The position numbers and the translations under genes are program-made. Shown here one piece after another: positions 17,228 through 26,328 of a DNA stretch of 63,339 nucleotides; position 1 is the stretch's first letter; every line of letters starts with the position of its first letter. The notes beneath the pieces are model-generated. The model was not told where the DNA came from. It saw only the letters and a list, made by a program, of their open reading frames with translations, and made no database searches. Source of the DNA: Sphingomonas sp. (GTDB lineage: Bacteria > Pseudomonadota > Alphaproteobacteria > Sphingomonadales > Sphingomonadaceae); contig NZ_JANYGG010000062.1 of assembly GCF_025362505.1 (NCBI RefSeq), forward strand, positions 1-63,339, written 5' to 3'.

Positions 17228-17829
17228 GCGTGCCGTTTCTTGAGTTCGGCGATGATGTCTGTCCAGGCGAGGCCGCGCGCCTTGAGGAGCACGGTGAGGT
17301 GATAAACCAGATCCGCCGCTTCCGATGTCAGCTCCGCATCATCCCCGCAGCGCCCGGCCAGCGCGGTCTCGACGCCTTCTTCGCCGACCTTTTGCGCGGC
17401 TCGTGCCGGCCCTTCTGCCAATAGTTTGGCGGTGTAGCTGGTGGCGGGGTCGGCGCTCGCTCGCGAGGCGATCACGCGTTCGAGCGAGCCGATGAACCCG
17501 ACGCCCGGCGCGCCGTCGTCGCCAAAGCAGCTGTCGCTACCGGTGTGGCAGGTCGGGCCGCGCGGGTTTGCGAGGATCAGCAATGCATCGCGGTCGCAAT
17601 CCATCCTGATGCCGACCACATCGAGCAGATTGCCCGAGGTCTCACCCTTGCGCCACGGCACCCCACGCGAACGGCTGTGAAACGTCACCAGCCGGTCCGC
17701 TATCGTCGCCTCAAGCGCCGCGCGGTCCATATAGCCCAGCATCCGCACCTCGCCCGACGCCGCGTCCTGCACGACCGCCGGGATCAGCCCGGCCATCTTT
17801 GCCCAATCCAGTGTGTGCGGATCGATCAC
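17224..17829 (-). CDS. hisI: Bifunctional phosphoribosyl-AMP cyclohydrolase / phosphoribosyl-ATP pyrophosphatase
   Basis: Catalyses steps 2 and 3 of histidine synthesis. 201 residues: HisI domain (about 1-108) with [18 protein letters not shown] and the zinc cysteines of CHTGSDSCF; HisE domain (about 112-201) with [15 protein letters not shown] and [13 protein letters not shown]. HisI and HisE are separate genes in most alphaproteobacteria, so the fused form is notable. Last gene of the his operon; its start overlaps hisF by four bases. Confidence 0.94.
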   Translation of the reverse strand: MIDPHTLDWAKMAGLIPAVVQDAASGEVRMLGYMDRAALEATIADRLVTFHSRSRGVPWRKGETSGNLLDVVGIRMDCDRDALLILANPRGPTCHTGSDSCFGDDGAPGVGFIGSLERVIASRASADPATSYTAKLLAEGPARAAQKVGEEGVETALAGRCGDDAELTSEAADLVYHLTVLLKARGLAWTDIIAELKKRHA

Positions 17830-18590
17830 AGCCTCACCTCCACGCCCATCGCCGCCAAGTCCCGCTTGAGATCCGGAATCGCGATTCGCCGATCATGGAA
17901 CACGCTCGCCGCCAGCGCCCCGCTCGCGCCGATCCCGAATGCCTCGGCAAAATGCTGAGCGGATCCAGCGCCCCCCGATGCAATCACCGGCACGCCCAGC
18001 GGAACGATCGCCGCCGTCTGCAAAAGATCATATCCCCGCCGCACCCCGTCGCGGTCGATGCAGTTGAGCACGATCTCGCCCGCCCCCAGCGCCACCGCTT
18101 CGCGCGCCCACGCCACCGTTTCGCGCCCGGCGTCACGCGTCGCCTCGACCGAGCCGGTATACTGCTTGACGATCCACCGCCCGTCGCCGGCGACCAGGCT
18201 GTCGATCCCGACCACCACACACTGCCGCCCGAACGCCTCGGCCAGCTCGCCGATCAGTTCGGGCCGTTCCAGCGCCGGCGAATTGACCGAGATCTTGTCC
18301 GCCCCCTGCTCGAGTACCCGCGCCGCCTCGTCGCGGCTCCTGATCCCGCCCGCGACGCAGAACGGGATGTCGATCACCGCCGCCACCCGGTGGACCCATG
18401 CCACATCGACCCCGCGCCCCTCGGCACTGGCGGTGATGTCGTAAAACACCAGCTCGTCGGCGCCCTCGTCGCGATAGCGCAGCGCCAGGTCGACAATGTC
18501 GCCGACATCGCGATGGTCGCGAAACTTGACCCCCTTGACCACCCGCCCGTCGGCGACGTCGAGGCACGGGATGATCCTAGCGACTGGCAT
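17826..18590 (-). CDS. hisF: Imidazole glycerol phosphate synthase, cyclase subunit
   Basis: 254 residues, (beta/alpha)8 barrel. Catalytic Asp11 in [16 protein letters not shown] and the second Asp in [12 protein letters not shown] are present, with the phosphate-binding FCVAGGIRS and [10 protein letters not shown] loops. With HisH it turns PRFAR and ammonia into IGP and AICAR. It overlaps hisA by 14 bases. Confidence 0.96.
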   Translation of the reverse strand: MPVARIIPCLDVADGRVVKGVKFRDHRDVGDIVDLALRYRDEGADELVFYDITASAEGRGVDVAWVHRVAAVIDIPFCVAGGIRSRDEAARVLEQGADKISVNSPALERPELIGELAEAFGRQCVVVGIDSLVAGDGRWIVKQYTGSVEATRDAGRETVAWAREAVALGAGEIVLNCIDRDGVRRGYDLLQTAAIVPLGVPVIASGGAGSAQHFAEAFGIGASGALAASVFHDRRIAIPDLKRDLAAMGVEVRL

Positions 18591-19302
18591 GAAGTGCCTG
18601 CCTGACGGTGAACCGCCCCTCCCACAGGGCCTTGCCGACGATCGCCCCCGCCGCCCCGACTCGCTTCAAATGCGGTAGGTCGCGCAGCGTGGCGACGCCG
18701 CCTGACGCCTGCAAGGCGATGCTCGGCCAGGTGTCGACGATCGCCTCGATCAGCGGCAGGTTCGGCCCGCTCAACATCCCGTCGCGGCTGATGTCGGTAA
18801 CGAGCAGATGGCGCACCGCTGGAAAGAGTTTGAGGACATGGTCGAGCGTCTGGCCCGACCCTTCGGTCCAGCCATGGGTCGCGACGATCGCATGATTTCC
18901 CTGGATGCGGACGTCGAGCGCGAGCGTCAGGCGATCGGGTCCGAATTGCTCGAGCAGCGCCGCGAACGCCGGCGGATCATTTACCGCCAGGCTGCCGACG
19001 ACGACCCGCGCCACGCCTGCGTCGAGCAGGGTCGCGACATGCGCCGCCGAGCGCACCCCGCCGGCGACCTGCAACTTCAAGCGCGCTCCCTTGGCTAGCC
19101 TCGCGAGCAGTTCGTGCTGGCGCGGTTCCTTCGCCTTCGCCCCGTCGAGGTCGACGATGTGCGCCCACGCCGCGCCCTCGTCCGCGAACCGCGCGAGCGC
19201 CGCGGCGGGCTCCTCGTCATAGCGCGTCTCGCGCGCGAAATCGCCTTGCGCCAGGCGAACGCAGCGGCCGTCGATAAGGTCGATGGCGGGATAGAGGATC
19301 AT
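18577..19302 (-). CDS. hisA: ProFAR isomerase
   Basis: 241 residues from the ATG at 19302, which overlaps the hisH stop by four bases; a longer open frame upstream is inside hisH. Barrel motifs: [17 protein letters not shown] with catalytic Asp8, [20 protein letters not shown] and [12 protein letters not shown]. Fourth step of histidine synthesis. Confidence 0.95.
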   Translation of the reverse strand: MILYPAIDLIDGRCVRLAQGDFARETRYDEEPAAALARFADEGAAWAHIVDLDGAKAKEPRQHELLARLAKGARLKLQVAGGVRSAAHVATLLDAGVARVVVGSLAVNDPPAFAALLEQFGPDRLTLALDVRIQGNHAIVATHGWTEGSGQTLDHVLKLFPAVRHLLVTDISRDGMLSGPNLPLIEAIVDTWPSIALQASGGVATLRDLPHLKRVGAAGAIVGKALWEGRFTVRQALHASR

Positions 19303-19895
19303 GCCGACAGGAACGCTTTCAAGTAGCGCGCGCCGGGTTCGGCCGACCGCTCGGGATGGAATTGTGCGCCCCACAGATGGCCCTGCCGCAGCGCCGCCGG
19401 GATCGGCCCGCCATAGGTCACACGCGCCGCCGTCGCCGGCCCATCGTCGCAGGCGAAGCTGTGCGCGAAATAGACATGGTCGCCGTTCTCAAGCCCGATC
19501 TCCGGATGGGCCTGCTCGATCGGCGTCCATCCCATATGCGGCACCGGCCGACCCGGCGCTGCGGTCATCGCCCGCACCCGCCCGCGCACCAGCCCGAGAC
19601 AGGTCGCGTCGGCCTCGTCCGATTCCTCGAACATCAACTGCATCCCCAAACATATCCCGAGCAGCGGCTTCGTCCGCGCCTTCAACGCCGCGACCAGCCC
19701 GAGCGCCTCGAGCCGTCCCATCGCATAGCCCGCCGCGCCAACGCCAGGCAGCACCAGCCGCTCGACCTCGCCAACCAAGGTGGCATCTTTCACCAGCACG
19801 GCTTCCGCCCCGAGCCGCGCGAAGCCCAGCCGGATCGACTCGACATTGCCATAGCCCAGATCGAGAATCGCGAGGTTTGGAGGAGGTGAGCTCAC
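19299..19895 (-). CDS. hisH: Imidazole glycerol phosphate synthase, glutamine amidotransferase subunit
   Basis: 198 residues, class I glutaminase. The nucleophile lies in [15 protein letters not shown], and the His-Glu pair in [10 protein letters not shown]. Supplies ammonia to HisF. Four-base overlaps on both sides. Confidence 0.95.
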   Translation of the reverse strand: MSSPPPNLAILDLGYGNVESIRLGFARLGAEAVLVKDATLVGEVERLVLPGVGAAGYAMGRLEALGLVAALKARTKPLLGICLGMQLMFEESDEADATCLGLVRGRVRAMTAAPGRPVPHMGWTPIEQAHPEIGLENGDHVYFAHSFACDDGPATAARVTYGGPIPAALRQGHLWGAQFHPERSAEPGARYLKAFLSA

Positions 19896-21559
19896 AGCAC
19901 GCCCTTGGTGCTCGGCAGCGCATCGCCGCGCCCCTCGATCGCCAGCCCCATGCGCAGCGCGCGCCCGAACGCCTTGAAGCAGCCCTCGACCTTGTGGTGG
20001 TCGTTGTCGCCCTCGACCTTGACGTGGATCGCCGCGCCCATCGAGTCGGCCAGGCTGCGGAAGATGTGGGGGACCATCTGGGTCGGGAGTCCGCCGACGT
20101 CGGGGGTATCGAAGCTGCCTTCGAACTTTGAAAACGGCCGCCCCGACAGGTCGATCAGCACCTCGGCGCGCACCTCGTCCATCGGCAGGGCAAAGCCGAA
20201 CCGCCCGATCCCGCGCTTGTCGCCCAATGCCACCTTCAGCGCCGCGCCCAGCGCCAGCGCGATATCCTCAATACTGTGGTGAGGGTCGATCTCGAGGTCG
20301 CCCGAGCAGGCCAGGGTCAGCGCGAACCCACCATGCGCCGCAACCTGGTCGAGCATATGGTCGTAAAATCCGATCCCCGTGTCGATCCGCCGCGGTTCGG
20401 TCCGGTCGAGGTCGACCGCCACCGCTATCCGCGTCTCCTTGGTGTCCCGCACGATCTCCGCGCGGCGGCTCGGGCGAACGGCCTCGGCCAGCCCGAACAC
20501 CGCCAGCATCGCCGCATTCTCCATTTCTGTGCCGACGGTCACCCGCACCCCACCCGGCGCCGCGTTAGGCCGGAACCGCAACCGAATTTCCGCCGAGGCA
20601 AGGCGCTGCGCAAGCCCGGCCGGATCGGCCACTTCGAGGAACAGGAAATTGCCGCCCGTGCGGATCGACCGTATCTCCGCCACCGCGCGCAACCGCTCGG
20701 CCAGCATGTCGCGGTCGGCGACCAGTCGCGCGATCCGCTCGGCGTGAAGCGGCATCCGCTCCGCCGCGAGCGCATCGGTCGTCGCCGCAACCGACAGCGA
20801 CGGCAGCGGGTATGGCGGCGACGCGCGCGACGCGACCTCGATGATCTCGGGATCGGCAATCAGGCACCCGACGCGTGCCCCGGCCAGCCCATAGGCCTTC
20901 GACAGGGTCCGCAGCACGGCGAGGTTGCCGCCGACCTCCGCGACCATGCTCGGCGTGTCGGAAAATTCGATGTAGGCCTCGTCCGCAATGACCAGCGTGT
21001 CGGGCAGCGCGGCGGCGATGCGCCTGACTTCGGCCGGCTCGACCGGGGTTCCGGTCGGATTGTTCGGCGTGCACAGGAACAGCAATTTTGGCCGCGCCTC
21101 GGCGCACGCCGCGATCACCGCGTCGCAATCGAACTGCAAATCCCCGGTCAGCCGGGCGGCAACCACCTTGGCGCCCTGCAACCGCGCGAATTGCGCGTAA
21201 GCCGTGAAGGTCGGCTCGACGATGACGATGCTGTCCTCGCCCGGCCGGCAGAAGGTGCGGATCAGCAAGTCGATCGCATCGTCGCTTCCCCGCGTCGCCC
21301 ATAATTGCGTCGGCGCGCACCCATAGAGGTCGGCCAGCCGCTGGCGAAGCGCCGCCGGCTGCGGCTCGGGATAGCGGTTGACCGACCCCGCCAGCCCGCC
21401 GCCGACCAGCGGCGCGAACGGATTCTCGTTGGCGTCGAGCTTGATCGACCGTCCGATCGGCACACCGCCCGCCGCCGCCGCCGCCGCCGTGTCGGTCGGG
21501 GGCAGGGCAAGGATCTCCGGCCGGGCAAGCCGGTGGGCGAGGGAAGCCGGGCCGCTCAT
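19892..21559 (-). CDS. hisCB: Fused histidinol-phosphate aminotransferase and imidazoleglycerol-phosphate dehydratase
   Basis: 555 residues in one uninterrupted frame. Residues 1-360 are His[31 protein letters not shown] and PLP-binding Lys221 in [14 protein letters not shown]. Residues about 364-555 are HisB dehydratase: [64 protein letters not shown] and the C-terminal LPSTKGVL. The join ([18 protein letters not shown]) has no internal Met and only a few linker residues. Both active sites look intact. A run of six GCG codons encodes poly-Ala near residues 25-30. The dehydratase acts before the aminotransferase (IGP to imidazole acetol phosphate to histidinol phosphate), so the fusion joins consecutive steps. 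I use hisCB as a descriptive symbol. Confidence 0.95.
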   Translation of the reverse strand: MSGPASLAHRLARPEILALPPTDTAAAAAAGGVPIGRSIKLDANENPFAPLVGGGLAGSVNRYPEPQPAALRQRLADLYGCAPTQLWATRGSDDAIDLLIRTFCRPGEDSIVIVEPTFTAYAQFARLQGAKVVAARLTGDLQFDCDAVIAACAEARPKLLFLCTPNNPTGTPVEPAEVRRIAAALPDTLVIADEAYIEFSDTPSMVAEVGGNLAVLRTLSKAYGLAGARVGCLIADPEIIEVASRASPPYPLPSLSVAATTDALAAERMPLHAERIARLVADRDMLAERLRAVAEIRSIRTGGNFLFLEVADPAGLAQRLASAEIRLRFRPNAAPGGVRVTVGTEMENAAMLAVFGLAEAVRPSRRAEIVRDTKETRIAVAVDLDRTEPRRIDTGIGFYDHMLDQVAAHGGFALTLACSGDLEIDPHHSIEDIALALGAALKVALGDKRGIGRFGFALPMDEVRAEVLIDLSGRPFSKFEGSFDTPDVGGLPTQMVPHIFRSLADSMGAAIHVKVEGDNDHHKVEGCFKAFGRALRMGLAIEGRGDALPSTKGVL

Positions 21560-22809
21560 GCGCGCATCTCCGCCGCTCTCGCGTGGGCTTCGAGCCCCTC
21601 CAGCCGCGCCAGCGTTGCCGCTGGCCCCGCGACCGCCCGCGATGCCTCAGGCGTCGCTCGCAACACGCTGACCTCTTTCATGAAACTCTGCACCGTCACC
21701 CCGCCATAAGCCCGCGCCGCGCCGCCGGTCGGAAGCACATGGCTCGACCCGGCGAGATAATCGCCAAAGCTCTCCGCCACCCCATGCCCGACGAAAATCG
21801 CTCCGGCATTGCGGATCGCCAGCACCAGCGCATCGGGATCGGCGACGGCCAGGCTCAAATGCTCCGGCGCCCAGTCGTTGGCCAGCGTCACCGCTTCGTC
21901 GAGCGACTCCACGACCACCGCCTTCGCAGCCGCCATCGCGGCCCGCGCGGCGGGAATATCGCCCAGCTGCCGCTCGACCTCGGCCACCACTCGCTCGGCC
22001 AACCCAACCTGCGTCGCCACCAGCACCACTTCGGCGTCGTGATCATGCTCGGCCTGGCTGAGCAGGTCCGCTGCCACCGTCGCCGCATCGGCGCTGGCGT
22101 CGGCAATGACCATCAATTCGCTCGGCCCCGCGGGCAAGTCGATCGCCGGCCCTCCCGCCATCGCCGAGACCAAAGCTTTGGCGCTCGCTACCCACGCATT
22201 GCCCGGCCCGGCGATCTTCGCCACCGGCGCAATCTCGCCCGCGCCGAACGCCATCGCCGCCACCGCCTGCGCCCCGCCGACGGTCCAGATCGCCTCGATC
22301 CCGCACAGCTCAGCGGCCAGCGCAATCGCCGGATCGAGCCCGCCGTCCGGGCGTGGCGGGGTAACGACGACGATCTCACCGACCCCCGCCGCCCGCGCCG
22401 GGATCGCCAGCATCAACAGCGTCGAAAACAGCGGTGCATTCCCGCCTGGCACATACAGCCCGACCCGGTCGATCGCCCGCCATTGCTTGGCGACGGTCAA
22501 CCCGGGCATCGTTTCGACCGCCACATCGCGCGGCCGCGTCCCCTCGTGGAAGCGCGTCACATTGGCATGAGCCAGTTCGACTGCCGCCAGCGTGTCGGCG
22601 GGCCACTCCGCCCGCGCCCTCGCTGCGAACGGCGCGACCTCGACCAGCTTCGGCGCGGCGCCATCGATCCGCTCGGCCTCGGCGACCAACGCATCCCAGC
22701 CGCCGTCGCGCACTCGACCGACGATCCCCGCCACCGCGTCGCGAAACGCCGGATCCTCTCGCCGCGTCCGCCGGTCGAGCGCGCCCGGTCTATTCTCGAC
22801 AATCCGCAT
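21556..22809 (-). CDS. hisD: Histidinol dehydrogenase
   Basis: 417 residues. NAD- and zinc-dependent double oxidation of histidinol to histidine. Motifs: [60 protein letters not shown] and WAPEHLSL. It overlaps hisG by one base (TGATG) and hisCB by four. Confidence 0.96.
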   Translation of the reverse strand: MRIVENRPGALDRRTRREDPAFRDAVAGIVGRVRDGGWDALVAEAERIDGAAPKLVEVAPFAARARAEWPADTLAAVELAHANVTRFHEGTRPRDVAVETMPGLTVAKQWRAIDRVGLYVPGGNAPLFSTLLMLAIPARAAGVGEIVVVTPPRPDGGLDPAIALAAELCGIEAIWTVGGAQAVAAMAFGAGEIAPVAKIAGPGNAWVASAKALVSAMAGGPAIDLPAGPSELMVIADASADAATVAADLLSQAEHDHDAEVVLVATQVGLAERVVAEVERQLGDIPAARAAMAAAKAVVVESLDEAVTLANDWAPEHLSLAVADPDALVLAIRNAGAIFVGHGVAESFGDYLAGSSHVLPTGGAARAYGGVTVQSFMKEVSVLRATPEASRAVAGPAATLARLEGLEAHARAAEMRA

Positions 22810-23693
22810 CAGAGCATCATCTTTTCAATCGGCATCACCAGGATTGCCGACGCACCCGCCGCCTTCAATTTCTCCAGCGTCTCCCAGAACACCGATTCCT
22901 GGCACACCGCCTGGACCGCATAATGGCCCGGCCGCCCGGCGAGCGGGATCACCGTCGGCGCCTCGGCTCCGGGCAGGATTCGCGAAATCTCGGCCAGCGA
23001 CTCCTCGGCTGCATTGAGCACGATATATTTCGACTCCGCGGTCGCGATCACCCCGTTGATCCGCGTCATCAGCGCCGCGGCGCGCTCGGCGAGGGCAGGG
23101 GCGACCGGCTTCAATGTTCGCACCAGCACCGCCTCGCTGTCGAACACCGTCTCGACCGCGGCAAGGCCGTTGGCCTCGAGCGTCGCGCCGGTCGAGACGA
23201 GGTCGCAGACGAACTTCGCGATTCCCAACCGCGGCGCCAGTTCGACCGCACCCTTCATCGTCACGATCTCGGCCTCGATCCCGCGCTCCTTGAGGAAGCG
23301 CGCAGTGAGGCGCGGGTAACTGGTCGCGATCCGCTGTCCGGCCAGCATCGCCGTCTCATAGGCCGTCCCCTCGGGCGCGGCGATCTTGAGCGAGCAGCGG
23401 CCGAAGCCCAGCGTCGCGACCGTCTCGAACCTCGGGCTGGCGTGATCGAGCGCATATTCCTCGAGCACGTTCTGCCCACAGATCCCCAGCTCGCACACCC
23501 CGTCGGCGACGAACGTCGGGATGTCGTCGTCGCGCACGAACATCAGGTCGAGCGGGAAATTCTCGGCGCGGGCGGTCAGCGCGTTCTTGCCGCCCTGGAT
23601 CTTGAGCCCGGCGCCCTTGAGCAGGTCGCGGCTTTGGTCGCTGAGACGGCCCGACTTCTGGATCGCGATGTGGAGTCGGCTACGGTCGGTCAT
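22809..23693 (-). CDS. hisG: ATP phosphoribosyltransferase, long form with regulatory domain
   Basis: 294 residues from the ATG at 23693; upstream open frame lies inside yerC. First, committed step of the pathway (ATP plus PRPP). Catalytic part: MTDRSRLHIAIQKSGRLS, ELGICGQNVLEEY, and PRPP loop VCDLVSTGATLEANGL. A C-terminal ACT-like domain (about 215-294) marks the long, histidine-inhibited form, so no HisZ partner is needed. Many alphaproteobacteria use short HisG plus HisZ instead. Confidence 0.95.
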   Translation of the reverse strand: MTDRSRLHIAIQKSGRLSDQSRDLLKGAGLKIQGGKNALTARAENFPLDLMFVRDDDIPTFVADGVCELGICGQNVLEEYALDHASPRFETVATLGFGRCSLKIAAPEGTAYETAMLAGQRIATSYPRLTARFLKERGIEAEIVTMKGAVELAPRLGIAKFVCDLVSTGATLEANGLAAVETVFDSEAVLVRTLKPVAPALAERAAALMTRINGVIATAESKYIVLNAAEESLAEISRILPGAEAPTVIPLAGRPGHYAVQAVCQESVFWETLEKLKAAGASAILVMPIEKMML

Positions 23694-24007
23694 TTCGCGT
23701 CCTTCATGCGGTCGAGCAGCAGCCGGTAACCGCCGTTCTGCTCCTCTTTCAGGAAGCGCGCGACGCGAACGATCGTCGTCGTGCTGACCCCGGTCGCGTC
23801 GTGGATGTCGCGGTAGGTCATGCCGCCCTTGTCGAGTAATTTGGCGACCTGCCAGCGTTCGGCGAGCGTGCGCACTTCGGCCGGGGTGCACAGGTCGCGG
23901 AGGACGGCGCGAGCCTCCGCTTCGCTCCAGATCGCGGAGAGAAGCGTGGCGAGTGCATCGATCGGAGCCTCTGGAGCAGGCGATTGCGGGGCGGAATGGG
24001 GGTTCAA
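23690..24007 (-). CDS. YerC/YecD-family TrpR-related helix-turn-helix protein
   Basis: 105 residues, starting at a TTG. TrpR-like fold with a helix-turn-helix GMTYRDIHDATGVSTTTIVRVARFL near residues 62-86 (described as two motifs), preceded by LCTPAEVRTLAERWQVAKLLDKG as in TrpR. First gene of the his operon, overlapping hisG by four bases, so a role in controlling this operon is plausible but unproven. The TTG start lacks a clear ribosome site. Confidence 0.88.
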   Translation of the reverse strand: MNPHSAPQSPAPEAPIDALATLLSAIWSEAEARAVLRDLCTPAEVRTLAERWQVAKLLDKGGMTYRDIHDATGVSTTTIVRVARFLKEEQNGGYRLLLDRMKDAK

Positions 24008-24141
24008 CTGTTACACCGTGATAGAACAATGCAACGAGCAACTAGCGATGTCGGGCGCGCGCCGCAACCCCCGATCGCCGTTCAATCGCGGTTCACCAAA
24101 TGTGGCCGCAATGCGGCGACGCACTAACCGAGAGAAGAGAT

Positions 24142-25134
24142 ATGCTGTTTCCAATGATGGTTGCCACGGTGATCGCCAGCTCGTCGCCATCAGCGCCGCC
24201 GCCCGCGCTTACAAACCTCTCGGTCCTATCCTATAATATTCACGGGGTGCCGTGGCCGATCGCGATGCACCGGCCTCACGCGCTTCGCCAGATTGGGCAA
24301 GCCCTCGCCGAGATGCGGCTTGAAGGAAAACAGCCGAACGTCGTCGTGTTGCAGGAAGCGTTCACGCGCCGCGCCAAGCGTATGGTCAGTCTCGGCGACT
24401 ATCACTACGTCGTTGCCGGTCCCTCCCGCCACGACCGGTTCGGGCCGCCCGAAGATCCCGAACAACGCCTTTTTTCCTCCCGCGACCGCGCCAGCAAGGG
24501 CGAGCATGTCGGCAAGATCGAGGACAGCGGACTGCTCGTCATGTCCGACTATCCGATCATTGCGGTCAAGCGCATGCCTTACCCGCGCTTCGCTTGCGCA
24601 GGGTTCGATTGCCTGGCGAACAAGGGAATGCTCCTCGTCCAGGTCCAGATGCCCGGCATCGCTCAGCCGGTCGTCATCGTGGACACGCACATGAACTCGC
24701 GCGGTGCATCGGGAGTAGCCGACGTCCGGTCCGATCGCGCCTACGACTGGCAAGTGCAAAGCCTTCGCCAGTTCGTCCGAGACAATATTCCGAGTGACGC
24801 ACCAGCGATCGTCGCTGGCGACTTCAACATCGGCAGTGTGCCACACCGGCTGGCCGCTGTAACCGCGGATGGCGGAATCATGCCCGGCGGCGTCGACGCC
24901 GTTCGCCAGGCGATCAATGGCACGGCGGCGAATCCGGATACCGCGAACACTGCCGCAATAGCGCGGCACGGCAAGGATTGGATGTTCGGGCGCAGCGGCT
25001 CGCGCACCGAACTGAGCCTGCAGTCCGTCACCGTCCCCTTCGGCCTCGGCGCTGACGGGCACATGCTGTCCGACCATATGGGATACATCGCTCATTATCG
25101 CGTCGAGCCCCGGCCCGGGCAAGGAACCCCTTGA
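24142..25134 (+). CDS. Exported endonuclease/exonuclease/phosphatase-family hydrolase
   Basis: 330 residues from the ATG at 24142, preceded by gagaagag. The N terminus is a short signal peptide-like segment (MLFPMMVATVIASS). EEP-fold motifs: VLSYNIHG, VVVLQEAF, IVDTHMNSRG, IVAGDFNIGS and MLSDHMGYIAHY, giving the metal ligands and the catalytic His. Likely a periplasmic phosphodiesterase or sphingomyelinase-like enzyme; substrate unknown. It separates the divergent his operon from the trp operon, and its stop codon lies inside the predicted trp promoter. Confidence 0.85.
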   Translation: MLFPMMVATVIASSSPSAPPPALTNLSVLSYNIHGVPWPIAMHRPHALRQIGQALAEMRLEGKQPNVVVLQEAFTRRAKRMVSLGDYHYVVAGPSRHDRFGPPEDPEQRLFSSRDRASKGEHVGKIEDSGLLVMSDYPIIAVKRMPYPRFACAGFDCLANKGMLLVQVQMPGIAQPVVIVDTHMNSRGASGVADVRSDRAYDWQVQSLRQFVRDNIPSDAPAIVAGDFNIGSVPHRLAAVTADGGIMPGGVDAVRQAINGTAANPDTANTAAIARHGKDWMFGRSGSRTELSLQSVTVPFGLGADGHMLSDHMGYIAHYRVEPRPGQGTP

Positions 25135-25160
25135 CAATCGGGACCCCCTCCCGCCATTTA
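25131..25160 (+). promoter_or_regulatory. Predicted sigma-70 promoter of the trp operon
   Basis: A perfect TTGACA at 25131-25136 overlaps the stop of the preceding gene; 17-18 bases later is a weaker -10 candidate (cattta at 25155-25160). A start about seven bases further falls on or beside 25167, the A of the leader-peptide AUG. Confidence 0.6.
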
Positions 25161-25166
25161 AGTCAC

Positions 25167-25235
25167 ATGTCGACCAATCTCTTCAGCATCCGCAATTGGT
25201 GGCGCTTCTCGCAACGATGGCGGTCGCGCGGTTGA
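25167..25235 (+). CDS. trpL: Trp leader peptide of the trp attenuator
   Basis: 22 codons plus TGA. Tryptophans occur at positions 11, 12 and 18 (IRNWWRF, QRW), with Phe at 6 and 14; an adjacent Trp pair in a short frame just upstream of an intrinsic terminator is the hallmark of ribosome-mediated attenuation. No ribosome site precedes the AUG, and the predicted transcript begins at or next to it, so the leader is probably translated leaderless, as described for rhizobial trpL. When charged tRNA-Trp is scarce the ribosome should stall at the Trp codons and let transcription continue into aroF. Confidence 0.82.
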   Translation: MSTNLFSIRNWWRFSQRWRSRG

Positions 25236-25260
25236 TTCTCGTCTTTTGACGATGTCCCCG

Positions 25261-25287
25261 GGTCCGCGTTTCGCGGGCCTTTTTTTT
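25261..25287 (+). terminator. trp attenuator terminator
   Basis: GGTCCGCG (25261-25268), loop TTT, CGCGGGCC (25272-25279), then eight T residues to 25287. Eight base pairs including one T-G wobble. It lies 25 bases after the leader-peptide stop and 27 before aroF. CGCGG at 25227-25231 could pair with CCGCG at 25264-25268 as part of an antiterminator; I did not fold the whole region. Confidence 0.88.
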
Positions 25288-25314
25288 CGCCTTTTGTTGC
25301 CAGGAATTTTCAAG

Positions 25315-26328
25315 ATGATCATCGTGATGAAGCCCAATGTCCCCGACGACGCCGTGACCGAGCTGCTTGCCCGGATCGAGGCGAAGGGCCTGAAGCCGCT
25401 TCACATGCCCGGCAGCGAGCGCGTCGTGCTCGGCGCGCTCGGCGACGAGCGGGTGCTGGCCGACCTCGCGCTCGAGAACCATCCCTATGTCGAATCGGTC
25501 AAACCGATCCTCGCTCCCTACAAGCTGGTCAGCCGCGAGCTTCACCCGCACGACACGATCGTTTCAATTGGCGACGTCAGCATCGGCGGCAGCCGCTTTG
25601 CGCTCATCGCCGGGCCGTGCGCGGTCGAGAACGAAACCCAGCTGCTCGCATCAGCCAAGGCGGCCAAGGCCGGCGGCGCGCGGATCCTGCGCGGCGGGGC
25701 GTTCAAGCCGCGCACCTCGCCCTACTCGTTTCAGGGGCACGGCGGCGGAGCGCTCGAACTGCTCGCCGAGGTCGGCCGCGAAGTCGGCATGCCGGTGGTC
25801 ACCGAAGTGCTCGAAAGCGGCGATGTCGAACTGGTCGCTCGCCACGCCGACGCGCTCCAGGTCGGTGCGCGCAACATGCAGAATTTCGCGCTGCTGAAAG
25901 CGATCGGCCAGACCCGCACTCCGGTCATCCTCAAGCGCGGCATGGCGGCCAAGGTCGAGGATTTGCTCCTCGCCGCCGAATATATCCTCGCCGAGGGCAA
26001 CGACCAGGTCGTGCTGTGCGAGCGCGGCATCTGCACCTTCGAAACCGCGACCCGCAACACGCTCGACCTTGCCGCCGTGCCGTTGCTCAAGGCGAAGAGC
26101 CACTTGCCGGTGATCGTCGATCCGTCGCACGGCACCGGCATCCGCAGCCTCGTTACGCCGATGGCGCTGGCGGGTGCGGCGGCGGGAGCCGACGGCCTGA
26201 TGGTCGAGGTCCATTACGACCCCGCCGTCGCGCTGTCCGACGGCGCACAGTCGCTCTACCCGGCGCAGATGGAGGCGCTCGGCAAGCAGCTGGCGCAACT
26301 CCTGCCGGTCGTCGGCCGCACCCTGTGA
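25315..26328 (+). CDS. aroF: 3-deoxy-7-phosphoheptulonate synthase, class I-beta with N-terminal regulatory domain
   Basis: 337 residues from the ATG at 25315 (AGGA upstream; the longer frame reaches into the attenuator). N-terminal ferredoxin/ACT-like domain about 1-70 (MIIVMKPNVPDDAVTELL), then the barrel: ALIAGPCAVENE, RILRGGAFKPRTSPYSFQG, VGARNMQNFALL, LKRGMAA and VIVDPSHGTG. The I-beta class is distinct from the I-alpha enzyme at 5367. Placed first in the attenuated trp operon, it would raise chorismate precursor flow when tryptophan is short. It overlaps trpE by four bases (GTGA). Confidence 0.93.
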   Translation: MIIVMKPNVPDDAVTELLARIEAKGLKPLHMPGSERVVLGALGDERVLADLALENHPYVESVKPILAPYKLVSRELHPHDTIVSIGDVSIGGSRFALIAGPCAVENETQLLASAKAAKAGGARILRGGAFKPRTSPYSFQGHGGGALELLAEVGREVGMPVVTEVLESGDVELVARHADALQVGARNMQNFALLKAIGQTRTPVILKRGMAAKVEDLLLAAEYILAEGNDQVVLCERGICTFETATRNTLDLAAVPLLKAKSHLPVIVDPSHGTGIRSLVTPMALAGAAAGADGLMVEVHYDPAVALSDGAQSLYPAQMEALGKQLAQLLPVVGRTL

